From Thalassolituus sp034111725 (GTDB lineage Bacteria > Pseudomonadota > Gammaproteobacteria > Pseudomonadales > Oceanobacteraceae), in the NCBI RefSeq assembly GCF_034111725.1, contig NZ_JAWUWR010000087.1, positions 1 to 55,113 on the forward strand: DNA of 55,113 nt, given 5' to 3'. Within the stretch, counting starts at the first letter, position 1; the number at the start of each line of letters is the position of its first letter. Of this stretch, positions 16,028 through 25,669 are shown piece by piece. The notes beneath the pieces were generated by a model. It saw only the letters and a program-made list of their open reading frames with translations, was not told where the DNA came from and ran no database searches. The translations under genes were made by a program, and so were the position numbers.

Positions 16028-17407
16028 TTATACTCCGTGTTGAAAGCTGGTTTGCTGCGTCGCCATATTCATGGCTTCGGCTGCCTGCCAACGAGTTCTG
16101 GCCATGCGGGCCATTTGCTCAGCTAAGTTCACCAATCGCATTGCATCTGGATAATGCAAATCATCCGGAATATGCGGGCCATCCGTAACGAGCGTGACCG
16201 GTAAGTGCCCTAATGCAGCGATACTCATGCCCGGCCCTAGCGAAAAACATTCATCTAACTTAGTAAAAATGCAGCCACTTAAACCGGCAGCTTTAAAGTG
16301 TTCAAAATTCTCTTGTAGGCAGCGGCCTTGACTCGTTAAAGGCAGTACTAACAATTTACTTAAACCTGCCCCAGCCTGTTTAAGCATAGACAACTGCAAA
16401 GAAAAATGTGGATCTTGACTGCCTAAACCAGCGCTATCGACTAAAACTAATTTCTTATCACGCAGTGCATGCAGTGTTTTAGCGAGATCACCGCCTTGAA
16501 TAACTACGCGCATCTCCACGCCTAAAATACGCGAGAAGGCTTTTAACTGGTCATGAGCAGCCACGCGGTAATTATCGAGAGTCACGAAGGCCACCGACTT
16601 AGCGCCATGGCGCATCACAAACTGTGCGGCTATTTTGCCGATCGTAGTGGTTTTACCAGCACCGGTAGGACCAACAAGGGCAATACGCCCTCCACGTTCA
16701 AGCAGTCCAGCTGGGGTAATGGGTAAATCACCCGCTATCTGTTTTAATGCCGCTTTCCAAGCATCGTCCATCGCCACATCAGCGGCACAATTACTAGCAA
16801 TGCGATCGGCCCATGCCGGTTCAATACCCATATCCTGACAGCGCTGCCACAATTGCGATTGCTGCCAAGTTAACGGACGGCGAGTATCCCAAGCACTGCC
16901 TTGATGGCTCACCATCCAGTCCTTTAATTCACGCAATTCGCCCTGCATCTCTTGCAGGCGACTGTTATAAACATGAGAACCATCATCATTCTTTGCCAAC
17001 GTAGGCTTAGCCGTTGCCACCTGCACAGCCATCTCTTTTTCGGCTGCCGTTTGACCAGCAGGTTGCGCACCAGGGCGCAAGCCAGCCAGGGCTTCACGAA
17101 TGCCATCACGGCTGGTTAGGTCGCTCTGCTCTGCAAAAGCAACGCGATCGGCGGTACGCTGACGCTGCAACTCCGCCTGACGAGTTGCCGACTTGGCCGC
17201 TTCTAGCTCACGCTGCAAGCGCAACTGACGCTCAACCTCAGGATTACTCGAAGCCTCTTGGCCGCTCTGGTAATCCAATGCCGCCACAACCTCAAACCCT
17301 TCGGCGATTTTCTTGCTCGACATAATCACTGCATCCGGTCCCAATTCTTGAGACACCAAACGCAGAGCCTGTTGCATATTTGCCGCGACGAAACGTTTTA
17401 CATTCAT
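16028..17407 (-). CDS. flhF: Flagellar positioning SRP-type GTPase FlhF
   Basis: Marks the cell pole for flagellum assembly and recruits FliF. The 459 residues comprise a basic N-terminal B domain (about 1-150, Gln/Ala-rich) and the SRP-like NG domain. G1 is GPTGAGKTT at residues 246-254. Further G motifs are DNYRVAAHDQL, LVDSAGLGSQDP and FTKLDECFSLG. No N-terminal transmembrane segment is present, as expected. It lies 12 bases after flhA and six before fleN, the conserved order in polar flagellates. Confidence 0.96.
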   Translation of the reverse strand: MNVKRFVAANMQQALRLVSQELGPDAVIMSSKKIAEGFEVVAALDYQSGQEASSNPEVERQLRLQRELEAAKSATRQAELQRQRTADRVAFAEQSDLTSRDGIREALAGLRPGAQPAGQTAAEKEMAVQVATAKPTLAKNDDGSHVYNSRLQEMQGELRELKDWMVSHQGSAWDTRRPLTWQQSQLWQRCQDMGIEPAWADRIASNCAADVAMDDAWKAALKQIAGDLPITPAGLLERGGRIALVGPTGAGKTTTIGKIAAQFVMRHGAKSVAFVTLDNYRVAAHDQLKAFSRILGVEMRVVIQGGDLAKTLHALRDKKLVLVDSAGLGSQDPHFSLQLSMLKQAGAGLSKLLVLPLTSQGRCLQENFEHFKAAGLSGCIFTKLDECFSLGPGMSIAALGHLPVTLVTDGPHIPDDLHYPDAMRLVNLAEQMARMARTRWQAAEAMNMATQQTSFQHGV

Positions 17408-17419
17408 GTTACGTACTCA

Positions 17420-19624
17420 CTACGATTTACCGCCAACCGAGGCGACAATGGTAATACTCTTGTTATCCGGTATTTCCTGATAAGCCAGAACATGCAGCTG
17501 CGGAATACTGTTGCGAACAAACTGAGCCATGCTCGAGCGAAGTTGCGTTGTTACCAACAACACCGCGGCGCGTCCCGCCGCTTCTTGCCCTTGTACTGCT
17601 TCAGCCAATGATCTTTGCAATGTATCTGCCATGGTAGGTTCAAGCACCAAACCATACTGACTGCCCTGTTGAGCACTCTGTTGTAAGGTTTTAAGCAATA
17701 ACTGTTCCAGGCTTGGATCCAACGTCATTACCGGCAGCTCATCCGCATGGCCAAAGATGTTCTGGGTGATTAGACGTGCTAGCGACAAACGCGCAGCCGT
17801 GGTCATAGCGGCGGTATCTTGACTCTGCCCCTGATAATTCGCCAAGGACTCGGCGATAGAGCGTAAATCACGAATAGGCACTTGCTCACGCAGCAAGTTT
17901 TGCAGCACAGCCAGCAACTGACTGATACTCACCGTATTCGGCACCAACTCTTCCGCTAACTTTGGCGACTGCTTAGCCAGCATATCGACCAAGTGCTGCA
18001 CATCCTCATGACCCAACAACTCGTGCGAATGATTACTCAATTTTTGATTCAAATGCGTCGCCACTACCGTACTGGCATCGACCACGGTATAGCCTAGGGT
18101 TTGCGCTCGATCTTTTAGACTTGGATCAATCCAAAAGGCATCCAAACCAAAGGCTGGATCAACTGTTGGAATGCCATCAATTTTGCCGAACACCTGTCCA
18201 GGGTTAATCGCTAGCTCGCGCTCTGGATGAATTTCAGCTTCCGCTAATGTCACCCCCATTAAGGTGATGCGGTATTGATTAGGGGTTAAATCAAGGTTGT
18301 CACGAATATGGACCGACGGCATTAAGAAACCCATTTCTTGTGATAGCTTACGGCGAACACCTTTAATACGGTTCAGCAACTGACCGCCTTGATTCTTATC
18401 GACTAGAGGAATTAAACGATAACCGACCTCTAAGCCAACACGATCCACTGGTTCAACGTCGTCCCAACCCAGCTCTTTGACTTCCAATTGCTTAATGGCA
18501 GCTTCTGCTTTTTCTTTTGGTGCAGCCAGAGCATTTTTGGTATTGGCAGCAATTTCTGCTTCCGCTGACGCCGCCTTGCCACGAATGCGTTTAACAATTT
18601 CATCACCAAGCTTGCCGCCTTCTTTCTTCCAATAAATGTAATACGCTATGGCAGCTGATATAGCCGCAGCGCTTAAAAACACCGTGTGCGGCATACCCGG
18701 TACTAAGCCCATCAATAAAACCACACCTGCCGACACGCCCAAGGCACGAGAAGAGGCAAACATTTGGCCAAATACCTGCTGCCCCATGTCTTCATCGCCA
18801 CCATTGCGGGTCACCATGATCGCTGTCGCGACCGACAACAAAAGCGACGGAATTTGTGCAACTAAACCATCACCAATAGCCAACAAGGTATAGGCCGCAA
18901 CAGCATCATTAAATGTAAGATTGTGCTGCGCCATACCGATAGCGAAGCCACCAACAACGTTAATAATCAAAATCAAAATACCGGCAACGGCATCGCCTTT
19001 TACGAACTTACTGGCACCATCCATCGCACCATAAAAATCTGCCTCTGCCGCCACATCCGCGCGGCGAGTCTTCGCCTGATCAGCATCAATAAGCCCAGCG
19101 TTTAAATCCGCATCAATCGCCATTTGCTTACCGGGCATTGCATCCAAGGTAAAACGCGCAGTTACTTCCGAAACACGACCAGCACCTTTGGTGACCACCA
19201 CGAAGTTAATAATCATTAAAATCGCGAACACCACCAAACCAACCGCATAGTTGCCACCGATCAGTACCTCACCAAACGCCTCGATTACTTTACCGGCAGA
19301 ATCCCCACCTTCATGACCATACAACAACACCACACGAGTAGATGCCACGTTCAAGGCAAGACGGAGTAATGTCGCTATCAGCAAAATCGTCGGGAAAATG
19401 GCGAAATCGAGCGGACGACGCGCATACACACTAACCAACAACACCACGATAGAAAGCGCGATGTTAAAGGTAAAAAAGGTATCTAATAGGAATGGCGGCA
19501 ACGGCAAAGTCATCATACCCAGCAGGATGAGAACCATAGCAGGGATGCCCAAGTTACCGCTGGCTAAGATCGAACCGGCACTTTTAAACTGCCCTAATAC
19601 TGCTGCTCTAGAGGCTATTGCCAT
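17420..19624 (-). CDS. flhA: Flagellar type III export apparatus protein FlhA
   Basis: Forms the nonameric export gate ring of the inner membrane. The 734 residues contain about eight N-terminal membrane helices (residues ~25-330, with RFTLDAMPGKQMAIDADLNA, the conserved FHIPEP cytoplasmic loop) and a large soluble C-terminal domain that binds export chaperones. I chose the ATG at 19624, preceded by CGGAA; an in-frame TTG at 19639 would add five residues. A possible sigma-54 element sits about 40 bases upstream. Unlike in many relatives, flhA is separated from flhB by about 300 bases that contain a dispersed repeat. Confidence 0.96.
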   Translation of the reverse strand: MAIASRAAVLGQFKSAGSILASGNLGIPAMVLILLGMMTLPLPPFLLDTFFTFNIALSIVVLLVSVYARRPLDFAIFPTILLIATLLRLALNVASTRVVLLYGHEGGDSAGKVIEAFGEVLIGGNYAVGLVVFAILMIINFVVVTKGAGRVSEVTARFTLDAMPGKQMAIDADLNAGLIDADQAKTRRADVAAEADFYGAMDGASKFVKGDAVAGILILIINVVGGFAIGMAQHNLTFNDAVAAYTLLAIGDGLVAQIPSLLLSVATAIMVTRNGGDEDMGQQVFGQMFASSRALGVSAGVVLLMGLVPGMPHTVFLSAAAISAAIAYYIYWKKEGGKLGDEIVKRIRGKAASAEAEIAANTKNALAAPKEKAEAAIKQLEVKELGWDDVEPVDRVGLEVGYRLIPLVDKNQGGQLLNRIKGVRRKLSQEMGFLMPSVHIRDNLDLTPNQYRITLMGVTLAEAEIHPERELAINPGQVFGKIDGIPTVDPAFGLDAFWIDPSLKDRAQTLGYTVVDASTVVATHLNQKLSNHSHELLGHEDVQHLVDMLAKQSPKLAEELVPNTVSISQLLAVLQNLLREQVPIRDLRSIAESLANYQGQSQDTAAMTTAARLSLARLITQNIFGHADELPVMTLDPSLEQLLLKTLQQSAQQGSQYGLVLEPTMADTLQRSLAEAVQGQEAAGRAAVLLVTTQLRSSMAQFVRNSIPQLHVLAYQEIPDNKSITIVASVGGKS

Positions 19625-19664
19625 TATTAATTCCGTCAAAAAACTATCACTGGTTAGAGCTATT

Positions 19665-19679
19665 GCAAGAAGCTTTCCT
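19665..19679 (-). promoter_or_regulatory. Possible sigma-54 promoter of flhA
   Basis: Read on the minus strand, AGGAAAGCTTCTTGC has the GG-N10-GC spacing and TTGC -12 box, but the -24 box departs from TGGCACG. Transcription would begin some 30 bases before the flhA ATG. A sigma-54 promoter for flhA is known in Pseudomonas; here the match is moderate. Confidence 0.45.
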
Positions 19680-19786
19680 GTTTTGGATTTTGGCGGGAAT
19701 ATTTTGTTTTTGGTGTTGGTTTATGCGGTGACGCAGGATAAAAACAAAAGGTATGTGTTTCTCTGGATTTGTATAGAAGGTGACGC

Positions 19787-19886
19787 TGTAGGAGGTACTC
19801 AGGGAGCGCCAGCGAGCAGTGCCGAATACGATGCCAAGCCATTATCGGGACTACGAACGAAAAACGTTCGTTGACTCCCTCCTACA
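19787..19886. repeat. Dispersed TGTAGGAG repeat, full copy 1 (between flhA and flhB)
   Basis: A 100-base element beginning TGTAGGAGGTACTCAGGGAG and ending GACTCCCTCCTACA, so its ends form an imperfect terminal inverted repeat. The right half contains a perfect hairpin, CGAACG-AAAAA-CGTTCG. Related copies are at 47104-47188 and 52612-52715, with half copies at 46984-47025 and 52507-52548. No flanking target duplication is obvious. The rest of the 299-base gap between flhA and flhB (19625-19923) shows only T-rich sequence and a possible flhA promoter. Confidence 0.75.
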
Positions 19887-19923
19887 ACCCCATTCGAATG
19901 CATCCCACAGGACGCCACATAAA

Positions 19924-21069
19924 CTACCCCTTCGGCTCGGGATCAACTCGCAAATTTCGCGGTATCGGCATATCTGGTTTCTTCTTAGGTTTTTGCCCTT
20001 TGCCTTTAATAAACATATCCATTTGATAGATGTACGCCAGTACCTGCGCGACGGCAACGTATAAACCTTCAGGGATCTCTTCGCCGATTTTACCGTGCGT
20101 AAACAAAGCACGCGCCAGTGGTGGTGCTTGCATTTGTGGAATGTTATTTTCTTTGGCGACTTCACGAATGCGCATGGCTACTTCATCACTACCTTTGGCC
20201 ACAAGCAAAGGTGCGCCCATGCTATCGGCTTGATATTTTAATGCCACAGCAAAGTGAGTTGGGTTGGTAATAACAACGTCAGCTTCAGGCACGTCAGCCA
20301 TCATGCGGCGATTGGCCATTTCACGCTGTAATTGTCGTATTTTGCTTTTAACTTCAGGCTTACCTTCGGATTCTTTATACTCGTCTTTAATTTCTTGCAT
20401 GGTCATACGTAGTTTTTTGGTATGACTGTAATTCTGCCAAGGCACATCAGCGACAGCGATAATGGCAGTGGATAAACACAGATAGAAAACACTCCATAAA
20501 ATAATTTCCAGCGTACCGCCAATCGCTGGACGCAGCGCTTGATGCTGCAAACTCATCGCAGCATCAAAATAAAATGTAAAGACTAGCCAGGCAACCGTAC
20601 CAACCACGCCCACTTTAGCCCATGCTTTAATCAGTTCGACCAAGGAGTTAGCCGAGAACATGCGCTTCAATCCACTAAAGGGATTCAGTCGATTCATTTT
20701 TGGAGCAAGTGCTTTGGTTGAAAATAGCCAACCTCCGACACTAAGAGGACCCGCAAAAGCAGCAACAACAACGATCAACAGCCAAGGCGCTAATGCTCCG
20801 GCGGCTTCTAGTGTTGCAGCGTTAAGATGAGCCGACATACTGCCTATGTCGTAAATGGCGTCACGCTCGAACGAGAATCCCATTTTCGCAATGCGGATTG
20901 CACGTTCGGATATCCACGGCCCGAGGGCAAGCAGCCCAGCAGCACCCGCAACCAATACCATGGTTGTACTTAATTCTTTTGATCGCGGAACCTGACCTTC
21001 TTCTCTCGATTTCTCGAGTTTTCTGGCGGTGGGTTCTTCTGTTTTTTCCTGACTTGTCTCTTCAGCCAC
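19924..21069 (-). CDS. flhB: Flagellar type III export switch protein FlhB
   Basis: Inner-membrane export component that switches substrate specificity from rod/hook to filament type. The 381 residues have four N-terminal membrane helices (about 35-205) and a cytoplasmic domain with the self-cleavage motif NPTH at residues 269-272. The N-terminus (EKTEEPTARKLEKSREEGQV) and YKESEGKPEVK linker are typical. It follows fliR by ten bases at the distal end of fliKLMNOPQR, and its partner in the switch, the hook-length ruler FliK, is encoded earlier in the same direction. Confidence 0.97.
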   Translation of the reverse strand: MAEETSQEKTEEPTARKLEKSREEGQVPRSKELSTTMVLVAGAAGLLALGPWISERAIRIAKMGFSFERDAIYDIGSMSAHLNAATLEAAGALAPWLLIVVVAAFAGPLSVGGWLFSTKALAPKMNRLNPFSGLKRMFSANSLVELIKAWAKVGVVGTVAWLVFTFYFDAAMSLQHQALRPAIGGTLEIILWSVFYLCLSTAIIAVADVPWQNYSHTKKLRMTMQEIKDEYKESEGKPEVKSKIRQLQREMANRRMMADVPEADVVITNPTHFAVALKYQADSMGAPLLVAKGSDEVAMRIREVAKENNIPQMQAPPLARALFTHGKIGEEIPEGLYVAVAQVLAYIYQMDMFIKGKGQKPKKKPDMPIPRNLRVDPEPKG

Positions 21070-21079
21070 AATAGCTCCG

Positions 21080-21856
21080 CTACATTACCGTCAGTTTTTT
21101 AATAAATTCGAATAAGGTATCCATATATAAATGGAAGCCAACAGCCATTTCACCGATATTAATCCAGATAATAAAAATACCCACAATCATAGTAACCGGA
21201 AAACCCAGTGCAAAAATATTGAGCTGAGGTGCTGCACGCGTCATCACACCAAACGCTAAGTTGACAATCAATAACGCCGAGATAGCTGGCAACGAAATCA
21301 CAGTTGCAGCCGCAAACATCCAGCCACTCCAGGTTATCAACAACCCCCATTGTTCTACCGAAAATCCATCAAAACCTATCGGTATAGTACGAAAACTATC
21401 AATCAATATTTCAATCAGTACCAAATGTCCATTAAGTGCTAAAAACACCAAACTCACCATGAATAAAAACCACTGTGAAACTACTACAACTGATGCTCCT
21501 TGACTCGGATCTACAGTCGTTGCGATACCCAAACCAGTTTGCATTGCGATTAATTGCCCGGCAATAACAAACACTTGGGTCAGCAATTCCACTGCGAAAC
21601 CTAGCGCAATTCCGATCAATATTTGTTGACCAATAATAATGATAGATGCAAGAGATAGCGCATCGACCTTAATAAATGGTGGCAGCACAGGTACAACAAC
21701 GAAGGTAATAGTGATAGCCAGCAACAAGCGAATACGCTGCGACACCATGCGCGTACCTATCAAGGGCATTACCATTAGTAAACCGGCGATGCGGGCGAAG
21801 GGATAAATATAGCGCGCCACCCAATGGCTAACATCTAGAGCGGCTATTTCAAACAT
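21080..21856 (-). CDS. fliR: Flagellar export gate protein FliR
   Basis: Core subunit of the FliPQR export gate in the inner membrane. The 258 residues hold about six hydrophobic segments; conserved pieces include FARIAGLLMVMPLIGTRMV near the N-terminus and GFAVELLTQVFVIAGQLIAMQ in the middle. It is 13 bases after fliQ and ten before flhB, consistent with stoichiometric co-expression of the gate. Confidence 0.96.
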   Translation of the reverse strand: MFEIAALDVSHWVARYIYPFARIAGLLMVMPLIGTRMVSQRIRLLLAITITFVVVPVLPPFIKVDALSLASIIIIGQQILIGIALGFAVELLTQVFVIAGQLIAMQTGLGIATTVDPSQGASVVVVSQWFLFMVSLVFLALNGHLVLIEILIDSFRTIPIGFDGFSVEQWGLLITWSGWMFAAATVISLPAISALLIVNLAFGVMTRAAPQLNIFALGFPVTMIVGIFIIWINIGEMAVGFHLYMDTLFEFIKKLTVM

Positions 21857-21869
21857 AAAATACGCGCCA

Positions 21870-22139
21870 TTAGCCTATCAGAAATGGAATATTGAGATAA
21901 ATATCTCGGGTGTAATCTAATACTGCATTCACGGCCCATGGGCCAAAAGCAATAATCGCTAATAAGGTAACAACCAAACGCGGTAAAAAACTCAAAGTTT
22001 GCTCGTTAATCTGCGTAGCTGCCTGAAAAGTACTGACCACTAAACCAACGACCAAACTCGGAACGATGACCACCATAACAATCGCCAATACCAAATAGAG
22101 GGCATTGGTAAAGATGTCGCCAATTACTGCTTCTGTCAT
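21870..22139 (-). CDS. fliQ: Flagellar export gate protein FliQ
   Basis: An 89-residue two-helix membrane protein of the FliPQR gate. The first helix (LYLVLAIVMVVIVPSLVVGL) and the STFQAATQINEQTLSFLPR loop are characteristic. It lies eight bases after fliP and 13 before fliR. Length is standard for the family. Confidence 0.96.
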   Translation of the reverse strand: MTEAVIGDIFTNALYLVLAIVMVVIVPSLVVGLVVSTFQAATQINEQTLSFLPRLVVTLLAIIAFGPWAVNAVLDYTRDIYLNIPFLIG

Positions 22140-22147
22140 AGCCCCTC

Positions 22148-22948
22148 CTATACCGTACCGAAACTATTCGCGAGTGTTCCCATAATGAGGGCCCAACCAT
22201 CGATTAAAACAAACAGCATAATCTTAAATGGTAACGAAATAATAATGGGGGATAACATCATCATACCCATCGCCATAAGGATACTAGCAACCACTAAATC
22301 TATGATCAAAAATGGGATAAAAATAAGAAAACCAATCTGAAAAGCAGTTTTCAATTCGCTAGTAATAAAAGCTGGAATCAAAATATGGATCGGTGTTTCT
22401 TCTGGCGTCGCAATATCTTGACGACCACTAATGCGCATAAACAACTGTAAGTCGGTCTCGCGTGTCTGTGCCAACATAAACTCATGCACAGGTACAATAG
22501 CTCGCTCTAATGCTACTTTCGGCGTTATTTCTTCGGCAATATAAGGCTGAACTGCTTCAACATTTATCACGCGAAAAACCGGCATCATAATAAACAGAGT
22601 TAAAAATAATGATAAGCCTAGTAATACTTGGTTCGATGGCGTTTGCTGCAACCCCATCGCCTGACGGAGTATCGCCATCACAACGATAATACGAGTAAAC
22701 GACGTCATCATAATTAATAGCGATGGCAATACCGACAGCAAGGTCATAATGGCTAAGATTTGAATCGTAACCGTGTATTCCCCACCAGTATCGGTAGTTT
22801 TATAAACAACCGCAGGAATACCTAACATTCCACCGGTACCACCAGCGGATCCGCCAATAATACTAGCGGCATCAGCGGCCCAACCAAACGTTGGCATAAC
22901 CAGTAAAAATACAGGCAACAACCAATCTAATGTTTTTCTTATTGTCAT
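22148..22948 (-). CDS. fliP: Flagellar export gate protein FliP
   Basis: Main subunit of the export gate. The 266 residues begin with a signal peptide (about 1-25), then a short periplasmic segment and four membrane helices. Family segments visible are MTSFTRIIVVMAILRQAMGLQQTPSNQVLLGL (split around the second helix) and IPAFITSELKTAFQIGFLIF. The ATG overlaps the fliO stop codon, so translation is coupled. It is eight bases upstream of fliQ. Confidence 0.97.
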   Translation of the reverse strand: MTIRKTLDWLLPVFLLVMPTFGWAADAASIIGGSAGGTGGMLGIPAVVYKTTDTGGEYTVTIQILAIMTLLSVLPSLLIMMTSFTRIIVVMAILRQAMGLQQTPSNQVLLGLSLFLTLFIMMPVFRVINVEAVQPYIAEEITPKVALERAIVPVHEFMLAQTRETDLQLFMRISGRQDIATPEETPIHILIPAFITSELKTAFQIGFLIFIPFLIIDLVVASILMAMGMMMLSPIIISLPFKIMLFVLIDGWALIMGTLANSFGTV

Positions 22949-23463
22949 TTACGTATGGCCATTTTCAAAACATCCGCAAAGTTTTTGCTGCTGTTAGTCG
23001 TTGTTGTGTCGATCTTTTCGGTTAATGTTGCCAGCGTTGTAATTTGCTGCGGTGTAATACCCACCACAATCTGCTGATCTCCGACCTCAATGACTGCGAT
23101 CTTTTCTTTTAAACCCAGAGGAAGCGTCGCCAGCAAGCGAATCTGTGAGTTACTCTGGGAAAATTGACCAGCCTTGGTTTTATTCACCAACCATGCAAGA
23201 AGGAGAATCAACCCAACGATCACCACCAAAAACAACGCTACTTTTCCGGCACTAGCCATTGGATTAACCGCGAGCATTGGCTGAGTCTTTACTGTGTCAG
23301 CCGGTTTCTTAGTCGCCAATTGCTCAGTGTTACCGACGGTAGGAGCCGGTTCAGCAATATTTGCATCGACGATAGCTGTACTTTCTTCTGCGTTAACTCC
23401 AATAGTTAGAAGCATAAAAAAGGCTATTATTAAGGTTTTAGCGCAAGCGCTGAATACGTTCAC
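22945..23463 (-). CDS. fliO: Flagellar assembly protein FliO
   Basis: Membrane protein that assists FliP ring assembly. The 172-residue reading starts at a GTG inside the last codons of fliN, a 26-base overlap. It has an N-terminal signal-like hydrophobic stretch (about 8-25), a second transmembrane helix (about 72-92, KVALFLVVIVGLILLLAWLV) and a FliO/Fjl-type cytoplasmic domain with LLATLPLGLKEKIAVIEVGD. A start at the in-frame ATG at 23415 would remove most of the first hydrophobic stretch and lacks a ribosome site, so the GTG is preferred. The first ~70 residues are low-complexity and Thr/Ala-rich. Confidence 0.9.
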   Translation of the reverse strand: MNVFSACAKTLIIAFFMLLTIGVNAEESTAIVDANIAEPAPTVGNTEQLATKKPADTVKTQPMLAVNPMASAGKVALFLVVIVGLILLLAWLVNKTKAGQFSQSNSQIRLLATLPLGLKEKIAVIEVGDQQIVVGITPQQITTLATLTEKIDTTTTNSSKNFADVLKMAIRK

Positions 23464-23980
23464 TCTGACTCACCACATCCGTCAGGCGGATACCAAATTT
23501 ATCGTTAACCATCACAACTTCACCATGCGCAATCAGAGTACCATTAACTAATACATCTAACGGTTCACCGGCCAAGCGGTCGAGTTCAACCACAGAGCCT
23601 TGGTTTAATTGCAATAAATTGCGAATTGGAATTTGCGTCGATCCCACTTCCATTGAGATACGGACAGGAATATCGAGAATAACGTCCAACTCCGGGCCAC
23701 CTTCCGACTGGATTTTGGGCACGCTTTCATCTTCCAATTCATCGAGTTCCACTTGACGTACATTCTTTTTAGGCGTCGTTGCCGCCGCCATAATTTCATC
23801 AGGATCTTCACTACTAACATCATCGCCGGACTCTTCCATTGCGGCCGCCCACTCATCCGCCAAGGCTTGATCATCACCCTCAGCCTCGCTGACGCCTTCA
23901 GCAACTGAGTCTGCTAACGCTTGGGGATCAAGCTCTTTGGCTTCTTCTGGGGCTTTATCTTGATCTTTATCGTCGCTCAT
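23438..23980 (-). CDS. fliN: Flagellar motor switch protein FliN
   Basis: C-ring component that binds CheY-P and FliH. The 180 residues have a ~95-residue acidic N-terminal extension (DDKDQDKAPEEAKELDPQA and following) and a C-terminal SpoA domain: LDVILDIPVRISMEVG, IPIRNLLQLNQGSVVELDRL, DVLVNGTLIAHGEVVMVNDKF. The extension is longer than in E. coli FliN (137 residues). An AGGAGATC ribosome site fits the ATG. The end overlaps fliO by 26 bases. Confidence 0.96.
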   Translation of the reverse strand: MSDDKDQDKAPEEAKELDPQALADSVAEGVSEAEGDDQALADEWAAAMEESGDDVSSEDPDEIMAAATTPKKNVRQVELDELEDESVPKIQSEGGPELDVILDIPVRISMEVGSTQIPIRNLLQLNQGSVVELDRLAGEPLDVLVNGTLIAHGEVVMVNDKFGIRLTDVVSQSERIQRLR

Positions 23981-23992
23981 CGGGATCTCCTA

Positions 23993-24961
23993 TCAGCGTT
24001 TTCTCGGCTTTAACTGGTCAATGATTTTCACGGCCAGATTTTCATTCGATATACCCATTTTTCCGCGGAACACAGGAACACCATTCGCTTGCAAAATAAA
24101 ATCCTCAGGCATATCAATCGGGATAACATCCCCAGCTTTCAATTTTGCAACTTCACGTAAACTAATTTGACGCTCAACTAACGTTCCATGAATCGGAACT
24201 CGCGCTTCTAAAATATCTTCACGCAGTGAGTGCAGCCAGCGTTCATCGACATCATCGATATCACTCTGCACACCAGCGTCTAGCACTTCGCGTATTGGCT
24301 CTATCATTGAGTACGGAATAGTTAAATGCAGATCGCCACCACCACCATCCAATTCAATATGAAAAGTGCTAACTACCACCACTTCACTCGGGCTTACAAT
24401 ATTCGCCATCGATGGGTTAACTTCAGAACCCACATATTCAAACTCTAATTTCATAATGGGCGCCCAAGCTTCCATCATGTCGTTAAATATTTGGCTTAAA
24501 ACCAACTGCACAACGCGTACTTCTGTCGGCGTAAATTCACGCCCTTCAATTTTGGCGTGGCGACCATCGCCACCAAAAAAGTTATCAACCAATTTAAAAA
24601 CTAATTTGGCATCCATAATAAATAGCGCAGTACCACGCAATGGGCGCATTTTCACTAGATTTAGACTGGTTGGTACGTAGAGCGTGTGCACGTACTCGCC
24701 AAACTTCATGATTTGTACGCCACCCGATGCAACATCGGCACTGCGACGTAAAAAGTTAAACATGCTAATGCGGGTATACCGCGCAAAACGCTCATTAATC
24801 ATTTCTAGCGTTGGCATACGACCACGGACAATACGGTCGTTACTGGTCAAATCGTAAGATTTAACACCCGCTGCATCAATGTCGTCTTCCGGCCCTATAT
24901 CGCCATCATCGACACCATGCAATAACGCATCAATTTCGTCTTGCGACAGTAAATCTTGCAC
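23993..24961 (-). CDS. fliM: Flagellar motor switch protein FliM
   Basis: C-ring middle-domain protein and main CheY-P receptor. The N-terminal CheY-binding peptide is visible as LSQDEIDALLHGV (residues 4-16). The FliM CheC-like middle domain follows, with RMPTLEMINERFAR and the GGXG-type GGDG loop in DNFFGGDGRH, then a C-terminal SpoA domain (REVAKLKAGDVIPIDMPED). The 322 residues are standard. It lies eight bases after fliL and 12 before fliN. Confidence 0.97.
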   Translation of the reverse strand: MQDLLSQDEIDALLHGVDDGDIGPEDDIDAAGVKSYDLTSNDRIVRGRMPTLEMINERFARYTRISMFNFLRRSADVASGGVQIMKFGEYVHTLYVPTSLNLVKMRPLRGTALFIMDAKLVFKLVDNFFGGDGRHAKIEGREFTPTEVRVVQLVLSQIFNDMMEAWAPIMKLEFEYVGSEVNPSMANIVSPSEVVVVSTFHIELDGGGGDLHLTIPYSMIEPIREVLDAGVQSDIDDVDERWLHSLREDILEARVPIHGTLVERQISLREVAKLKAGDVIPIDMPEDFILQANGVPVFRGKMGISNENLAVKIIDQLKPRKR

Positions 24962-24969
24962 GACTCTTC

Positions 24970-25503
24970 CTACTGCATCACAAAATTAGTAAACAATACG
25001 GCTTCCACATCATCGGATTCTGCTTCACGCAACATAATCTGTGCGAGTTCAGTTTTTAGCGTTTCTTGTAACGCTAAACGTCCGGGAGCCGTACGCAGTT
25101 CATCAAACGGTTGAGCACTAATAATTCGAATCACTTCATTGCGAATCATAGGTTCGTGCAACGTCAAGGCATCCGCGACGGATTGATGACGCGTCATAAT
25201 TTCGATGCTCACCTGTAAAAACCGCTGGCGAGTACCTACTTGAAAACTAATGACAAACTCTGGCTTCAAAATCACATACTGTGCGGGTTCCGCAGGCGCC
25301 TCTTCAACTACTTCAGCGACTGCCTCTCCGTCAGCTGCGGCTTCATCTTCCCCCCCAAACAAGAAGAACGCTGCAGCGCCACCACCGGCACCTAAAATAA
25401 CCAGCACTAATACTATGATAAGAATCAGCTTTTTCTTACCACTCTTTGGAGGCTCTTCTGGCGCTGCACCACCTTCGAGTTTTAAATCCTGTTCCGCTGC
25501 CAT
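24970..25503 (-). CDS. fliL: Flagellar stator-associated protein FliL
   Basis: Single-pass inner-membrane protein that supports stator function and torque. The 177 residues have a cytoplasmic Lys/Pro-rich start, one transmembrane helix (about 25-47, LILIIVLVLVILGAGGGAAA) and a periplasmic FliL domain (YVILKPEFVISFQ through ILFTNFVMQ) after an Ala/Glu-rich linker. It is the first gene of the fliLMNOPQR-flhB unit, behind a sigma-54 element at 25536-25550. Confidence 0.95.
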   Translation of the reverse strand: MAAEQDLKLEGGAAPEEPPKSGKKKLILIIVLVLVILGAGGGAAAFFLFGGEDEAAADGEAVAEVVEEAPAEPAQYVILKPEFVISFQVGTRQRFLQVSIEIMTRHQSVADALTLHEPMIRNEVIRIISAQPFDELRTAPGRLALQETLKTELAQIMLREAESDDVEAVLFTNFVMQ

Positions 25504-25535
25504 ATCACCTAATCTCCTGTCCTATAGTCAAAATA

Positions 25536-25550
25536 GCAAAGGTTGTGCCA
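25536..25550 (-). promoter_or_regulatory. Sigma-54 promoter of the fliL operon
   Basis: On the minus strand the sequence TGGCACAACCTTTGC matches the -24 (TGGCAC) and -12 (TTGC) boxes with exact GG-N10-GC spacing. Transcription would start near 25525, about 20 bases before fliL. A FleQ/RpoN promoter for fliL is known in Pseudomonas. The remaining gap to fliK (to 25754) holds only the fliK terminator. Confidence 0.82.
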
Positions 25551-25669
25551 TGTATTTTCGTCAAAAATACGTCACGAACGATTGCCCGCTACTGTTAGTT
25601 TAGAAGGTTCTGGGTTAACTGCTGGGAATGGGGATAATCGACTTAGATAGGAACGACAAAATCTCATCC